Origin: Butyricicoccus pullicaecorum
GTDB lineage: Bacteria > Bacillota > Clostridia > Oscillospirales > Butyricicoccaceae
Assembly: GCA_018366035.1 (NCBI GenBank)
Contig: JAGZIW010000007.1
Coordinates: 1-64,000 of the forward strand
Length of the DNA: 64,000 bases
Direction: 5' to 3'
Below, piece by piece: positions 60,514 through 64,000 of the stretch. The position numbers and the translations under genes are program-made. The notes below the pieces were generated by a model, which did not search any database, was not told the DNA's origin, and worked only from the letters and a program-made list of their open reading frames with translations. Positions within the stretch are counted from its first letter, which is position 1. Each line of letters begins with the position of its first letter.

Positions 60514-61575
60514 TTATTCTGCTTCTGCCTGAGAAGCAGAAGCAATATCAATCTTACAGCTGGTCAGTTTAGCTGCGAGACGTGCATTTTGACCTTCCTT
60601 ACCAATGGCAAGGGAAAGCTGGTCATCTGGTACAATAACACGGCACGCCTTTGCCTCCGGCTGCATGGTCGCAGATACGACATCTGCCGGCGCGAGTGCT
60701 GCGGAAACAAATGCCGCAGTATCTTCACTCCACTTGATAATATCGATCTTCTCGCCGCCCAGTTCATCTACAATGTTTCCAACACGTGCACCGCGTGTAC
60801 CAACACAGGCACCGATGGGATCTACATTGGGGTCATTGGAGGTTACCGCGATTTTGGTGCGGCTGCCTGCCTCGCGCGCAATTGACTTTATCTCGACCAC
60901 ACCGTCATGGATCTCCGGCACCTCCAGTTCAAATAGGCGCTTTACAAGACCCGGGTGTGTGCGGGAAATCAAAATCTGCGGTCCACGTGTACCCTTGCGC
61001 ACCTCAATGACATAAACCTTGATGCGGTCGCCTTCCTTGAACTGCTCAGTGCGTACCTGCTCGGATACAGGCAGGATTGCTTCGGTTTTCTCACCCTGAG
61101 AAATCATTTCCAAAATGTATCCGCCGCGTGGATCAATACGGGAAACGGTAGCTGTTAGGATTTCATGCTCTTTGGATTCGAACTCGGACAATACCATGCC
61201 GCGCTCTGCCTCACGGATTCCCTGAATGATAACCTGCTTTGCAGTCTGTGCTGCAATACGGCCAAAGGAGCGGGTTGGAATATCAATGTCAATGATATCA
61301 CCCAACATTGCATTTTCCTTATATTCGCGTGCTTCCTCCAGATTCAGCTCCTCATACGGCTCATATACATCATCTACAACAGTCTTGCGCACGAACATTC
61401 GGATTTCCTGCTTCTGCCGATCCGGAACGACATAGACATTATCTGTCATACCATCATTTTCACGCTTATAAGCGGTAATCAATGCCTGACCGACGCGGTC
61501 AAGCATATAATCGACCGGAATCCCCTTCTCCTTCTCCAGCTGCTCAACAGCGGCGAAAAACTCTTTGTTTATCAT
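60514..61575 (-). CDS. nusA: NusA transcription factor
   Basis: A 353-residue NusA: N-terminal RNA-polymerase-binding domain (~1-125), S1 domain (~135-200), KH1 and KH2 (~200-345: 'VDPIGACVGTRGARVGNIV', 'LSLAIGKEGQNARLAAKLT'). It lacks the C-terminal acidic repeats of E. coli, as usual in Gram-positives. It promotes pausing and intrinsic termination. A hairpin in the operon leader may be its own target. Confidence 0.97.
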   Translation of the reverse strand: MINKEFFAAVEQLEKEKGIPVDYMLDRVGQALITAYKRENDGMTDNVYVVPDRQKQEIRMFVRKTVVDDVYEPYEELNLEEAREYKENAMLGDIIDIDIPTRSFGRIAAQTAKQVIIQGIREAERGMVLSEFESKEHEILTATVSRIDPRGGYILEMISQGEKTEAILPVSEQVRTEQFKEGDRIKVYVIEVRKGTRGPQILISRTHPGLVKRLFELEVPEIHDGVVEIKSIAREAGSRTKIAVTSNDPNVDPIGACVGTRGARVGNIVDELGGEKIDIIKWSEDTAAFVSAALAPADVVSATMQPEAKACRVIVPDDQLSLAIGKEGQNARLAAKLTSCKIDIASASQAEAE

Positions 61576-61636
61576 TGTGGTTATGATTCACTCCTTACGA
61601 TCCTGTGTGTCCCTCAGAACACGGTTTCCTTATCCC

Positions 61637-62101
61637 TCACAGCGCGATGGTCAAGCGCACAGCAGCAATATCCTTTGCCTCATATACAGCTGTCTGCCCA
61701 TCGACTTCGATGGTGACATCTCCATTGTCGTAGCTCATGAGCTTGCCTTCAAGGGTCTTTGCACCGTCAATCGCCTTGTAAAACTTGACTTCAACGATTT
61801 CTCCCAGATACTTTGCAAAGTGCTCTGGCTTTTTCAGTCGGCGTTCCAGTCCGGCAGAGGACACACACAGCGTATATGGCGGGAGCGTATCAAATTCTCT
61901 GGCGTCCAGCATGGGGTCAATTGCACGTGAAATCTTTTCGCAGTGGTCGATATCCACACCGCCTTCGCGGTCGATGGTGATGGTCAGCATATACTGACCG
62001 CCTTCTTTTTCAAACTCCACATCCCAGAGGCTCACGCCAACCTGCTCACATAGCGGCAGCGCCATTTCCTCTACTCTGCGGATCAGCTCCTTTGTCTGCA
62101 T
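61637..62101 (-). CDS. rimP: RimP ribosome maturation factor
   Basis: A 154-residue RimP starting MQTKELIRRVEEMALPLCE at 62101, with AGGAGG 6 bases upstream; the longer in-frame extension to 62383 is rejected as it covers the operon promoter and leader hairpin. Core motifs are 'FEKEGGQYMLTITIDREGGV' and 'DIDHCEKISRAIDPMLD' and 'YTLCVSSAGLERRLKKPEH'. It acts in 30S maturation. First gene of the nusA-infB operon. Confidence 0.95.
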   Translation of the reverse strand: MQTKELIRRVEEMALPLCEQVGVSLWDVEFEKEGGQYMLTITIDREGGVDIDHCEKISRAIDPMLDAREFDTLPPYTLCVSSAGLERRLKKPEHFAKYLGEIVEVKFYKAIDGAKTLEGKLMSYDNGDVTIEVDGQTAVYEAKDIAAVRLTIAL

Positions 62102-62127
62102 GCCTACCTCCTGATTGACGAAATGCA

Positions 62128-62154
62128 ATAAGAAAGAGTGGGTTGCCCCACTCC
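62128..62154 (-). terminator. Attenuator-like terminator in the rimP-nusA leader
   Basis: On the - strand, GAGTGGG-GCAA-CCCACTC (62136-62153) forms a 7-bp GC-rich stem with a GNRA tetraloop, followed by TTTCTTATT. It sits between the predicted promoter (62184-62212) and the rimP Shine-Dalgarno, so transcription could stop before the operon. In B. subtilis a NusA-dependent terminator in the rimP leader serves autoregulation of nusA. Confidence 0.7.
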
Positions 62155-62183
62155 TTAAAATCGCATCATACTTTACTTTTCTT

Positions 62184-62212
62184 AGTATATCATCTTTTTG
62201 CCCCTGATGCAA
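62184..62212 (-). promoter_or_regulatory. Sigma-A promoter of the rimP-nusA-infB-ribF operon
   Basis: - strand TTGCAT (62207-62212), 17 bases, TATACT (62184-62189). Four and five of six positions match TTGACA/TATAAT, with ideal spacing. The start would be about 62177, 25 bases before the leader hairpin and 76 bases before rimP. Confidence 0.7.
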
Positions 62213-62288
62213 GTCATCTGCAAAATTTTTTATGTGCATAAGCAATTTCCAGACCACTCTACTGGGTATCGCGCCAAAACAGACAGGC

Positions 62289-62636
62289 TTAGAACGGTAC
62301 CTTTCCATACTTTGGGCTATCCCCGAAACGATTTGCACCTGTGCTGTCCATAAGCAGAAGCACCAATACAAAGATCCCGCCAAATGGAATCAGGGCAACC
62401 AGCAGCCACCAGCCTGACCAGTTGATGTCATGCAGGCGGCGCACTGACATTGCAATCCCGGGCAATATGCTCACCACCATATAAGCAATATTTGCATATG
62501 GAATGAAGTCCAATAAAAGTGTGACCAGAAAGTTCACAACCACCGCCCCCCAATAAGAGGTACGGCGGGTACGCCCCGAAAAATCAAAAGTATGTGTCCA
62601 CATTTCCGCAAATGCGCGAATGGGATTGGTTTCCAT
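62289..62636 (-). CDS. DUF805 membrane protein
   Basis: A 115-residue inner-membrane protein with about three transmembrane helices. DUF805 features: 'FDFSGRTRRTSYWGAVVVN' at the start, 'SVRRLHDINWSGWWLLVAL' in the centre, 'TGANRFGDSPKYG' at the end. Function unknown; family members accompany varied genes. Solitary gene, with no clear terminator between it and the rimP promoter. Confidence 0.88.
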   Translation of the reverse strand: METNPIRAFAEMWTHTFDFSGRTRRTSYWGAVVVNFLVTLLLDFIPYANIAYMVVSILPGIAMSVRRLHDINWSGWWLLVALIPFGGIFVLVLLLMDSTGANRFGDSPKYGKVPF

Positions 62637-62730
62637 GGTTTAATACGCTCCTTCTATGCTGCGAATCATATTTTACAATTCTCTTGTGAATCCATTATAC
62701 ACAATTCCTATATATGCCGCAATGAAAAAC

Positions 62731-62762
62731 AAAAATAGGAACTGCCCTTGGCAGTCCCTATT
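62731..62762 (-). terminator. Terminator after the lipoprotein gene
   Basis: ataggaactgcc (62735-62746) / ggcagtccctat (62750-62761) with one mismatch and a 3-base loop; on the - strand it runs into TTTTTGTTTTTC. It lies 43 bases after the lipoprotein stop. Confidence 0.8.
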
Positions 62763-62804
62763 CTGATACCGGATAAAAATATATGCGCTTCAAAGCTCCG
62801 CGGA

Positions 62805-63863
62805 TTATTGTTTCACACCGCTAGGCATCAATTGAAATTTCGGCTGTAACGGCCAGTTGACACCTTCCTTTGTAAACACAGGGGTATATTCCTGTGTTTC
62901 AAAGTCAAAATAATAAATTCCGCTTGCTTGTGCACCGGATTTCTCATCTGTCTCATTTTCACTGTCTAAGAAACAATAGATTCCCTTTCCATCTTCCGAA
63001 AAACAGCGTCCTCTTGAAAAATGTTGAGCAGACTCCCATAAGACCTCACCTGTATCCACATCAATCAGTTGATTTGAAAAAACAGGATTTTCATGTTCCC
63101 ACTCCAAAGTCGTATAAAAAACCTTGCCATTCATGGAACATACCCCATAAATTTCCTTATTTTCCACACGCAGAATCTCACGGCGATCGCTCAAATCATA
63201 GTCGTAGGAACAAAGCGTATAGGACGGTGCCGGTCCATTTGTACGCAAGGACGTATACTCCGCATCATCATCAAAGACCGCAGCATAGACACGCTTCTGT
63301 GCACGGTCAACACAAATCGCTCGTGTTGTTAACGGCGCAGGCTCTTTCCAATATTGAACCTCTTTCGTTTTGGGATTGACTTTTCCCAGTGCAAGCAAGC
63401 CATCTTTCCTTGCCCCCAAAAAGAACACCGTTTTTTCATCTACTGGAATCATATCATTTACAGCAATCAGGTCATCTGTCAGCATGGTATCTGTGTTGGT
63501 GGTAAAATCATGTACAAAGATTTGGTCATTCAAGCCTTCCTTTGCAGAAGAAATGTCTGAAAGTTCCTTGGAATAATACACACAATTCGTTTGTTCATCA
63601 TAAACGCCCAAAGGATACATTGCTGTGTGATGATACTGAAATACCTCTGAGACTTCTTTGCTTTTCAAATCAATCTTATGAACAATTCCTTCTGCAAGAT
63701 AGAAATCTGTCATCGGACTTTCTTCGGTAGTCGTAAAGCTGAGGTAACCGTTATATTTTTGTTCCGTTGTAGGCTGTGCATGATTGTTACAGCCTGAGAA
63801 TATAAGAAGTGACAAAGCTGTTAGAACAGCACTGCTAATGAAACGCAGGATACCATGGTTCAT
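62805..63863 (-). CDS. Lipoprotein of unknown function, beta-propeller-like
   Basis: A 352-residue lipoprotein: signal sequence with lipobox 'LLIFSGC' (C25). The mature part has repeated beta-strand-rich units of about 40-50 residues ('KVNPKTKEVQYWKE', 'VDVDTGEVLWES'-type hairpins, 'YYFDFETQEYTPVF'), which suggests a beta-propeller, possibly PQQ/WD-like. No catalytic motif is recognised. Start 63863 is supported by GGGAGGA 7 bases upstream; an in-frame ATG at 63896 lies inside a hairpin. Confidence 0.75.
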   Translation of the reverse strand: MNHGILRFISSAVLTALSLLIFSGCNNHAQPTTEQKYNGYLSFTTTEESPMTDFYLAEGIVHKIDLKSKEVSEVFQYHHTAMYPLGVYDEQTNCVYYSKELSDISSAKEGLNDQIFVHDFTTNTDTMLTDDLIAVNDMIPVDEKTVFFLGARKDGLLALGKVNPKTKEVQYWKEPAPLTTRAICVDRAQKRVYAAVFDDDAEYTSLRTNGPAPSYTLCSYDYDLSDRREILRVENKEIYGVCSMNGKVFYTTLEWEHENPVFSNQLIDVDTGEVLWESAQHFSRGRCFSEDGKGIYCFLDSENETDEKSGAQASGIYYFDFETQEYTPVFTKEGVNWPLQPKFQLMPSGVKQ

Positions 63864-63883
63864 AGCAAGTTCCTCCCAAAAAT

Positions 63884-63908
63884 GAGGAGATATCATGGAT
63901 ATCTCCTC
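63884..63908 (-). terminator. Perfect inverted repeat upstream of the lipoprotein gene
   Basis: An 11-bp stem gaggagatatc (63884-63894) / gatatctcctc (63898-63908) with a 3-base loop; on the - strand it is followed by ATTTTTGGG. It fits a terminator for the gene ending at 63936, or an attenuator for the lipoprotein, whose Shine-Dalgarno lies only a few bases further. Confidence 0.65.
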
Positions 63909-63935
63909 TGAAATATCAACTTATAAAAATATTTT

Positions 63936-63998
63936 CTACTTGAATCTTAACCAAATATACTCATATAACACTCCAACTATTGTTTGTGTTTTCGAATG
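63936..63998 (-). CDS. Possible C-terminal tail of an upstream gene (partial)
   Basis: On the - strand a reading frame is open from the right window edge to TAG at 63936-63938, 20 residues ending 'LYEYIWLRFK'. The mix of aromatic and basic residues looks protein-like, and the hairpin at 63884-63908 would be its terminator. Too short to identify; it may be chance. Confidence 0.3.
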   Translation of the reverse strand, partial: HSKTQTIVGVLYEYIWLRFK

Positions 63999-64000
63999 AA

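Noticed and set aside
61637..62383. Long form of RimP (248 residues)
   Set aside because: The extra 94 residues are unlike RimP and cover a sigma-A promoter and a terminator hairpin; the ATG at 62101 has a strong Shine-Dalgarno.

Overview
The window is almost entirely a flagellum and chemotaxis island of a Gram-positive, probably gut-dwelling member of the Clostridia (Firmicutes), followed by an SLH/FtsA-like pair, a one-carbon gene, a SEDS gene and a housekeeping operon. The assignment rests on the set of flagellar genes (FlhO/FlhP-type rod proteins, FliY with a CheC-like domain, CheV, CheC, CheD, FliW/CsrA, FlbD, no P- or L-ring genes), SLH repeats, formate-THF ligase and the nusA-ylxR-ylxQ-infB order. 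Roughly half G+C and the family make-up suggest the Oscillospirales/Butyricicoccaceae area; this placement is inference. I saw no tRNA, rRNA, CRISPR array or insertion sequence.

Layout. (1) 1-9603, + strand: end of cheA, cheW, cheR, a terminator, cheB, then the late flagellar operon flgM-flgN-flgK-flgL-yviE-like-fliW-csrA-fliB. (2) 9604-18637, mostly - strand: flagellin fliC with a sigma-28-type promoter and CsrA sites in its leader, a chemoreceptor, an orphan FtsE-like ATPase, a + strand membrane C39-type peptidase, and the fliD-fliS-fliT operon. (3) 18782-20320, +: ParA-ComFB gene pair. (4) 46275 down to 20362, - strand: one 26 kb early operon, flgB-flgC-fliE-fliF-fliG-fliH-fliI-fliJ-fliK-flgD-TIGR02530-flgE-flbD-motA-motB-fliM-fliY-cheY-fliO-fliP-fliQ-fliR-flhB-flhA-fliA-flgF-flgG-cheC-cheD-cheV-EAL/HDOD. 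It has no flhF, flhG or fliL. (5) 46797-50698: SLH exported protein and a large FtsA-like protein. (6) fhs (-), then rodA (+). (7) 62101 down to 53968: rimP-nusA-ylxR-ylxQ-infB-rbfA-nrnA-truB-ribF. (8) DUF805 protein, a lipoprotein and the tail of one more gene at the right edge.

How it works together. The 26 kb operon builds the basal body, export gate, stator, switch and hook, and ends with sigma-28 (fliA) and the adaptation/phosphatase genes. FlgM restrains FliA until the hook is finished; FliA then drives flgM-fliB and fliC, and possibly fliD. FliW and CsrA form the partner switch that meters flagellin translation through GGA sites in the fliC leader. FliB methylates flagellin lysines and carries a G8 tract that could switch it on and off. 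Chemotaxis signalling is complete (CheA, W, R, B, V, C, D, Y, FliM/FliY and one receptor). The most unusual points are the ParA-ComFB pair in a locus that lacks flhFG, the G8 tract in fliB, and two tandem FliM-like CheY-docking motifs moved into the FliY linker.
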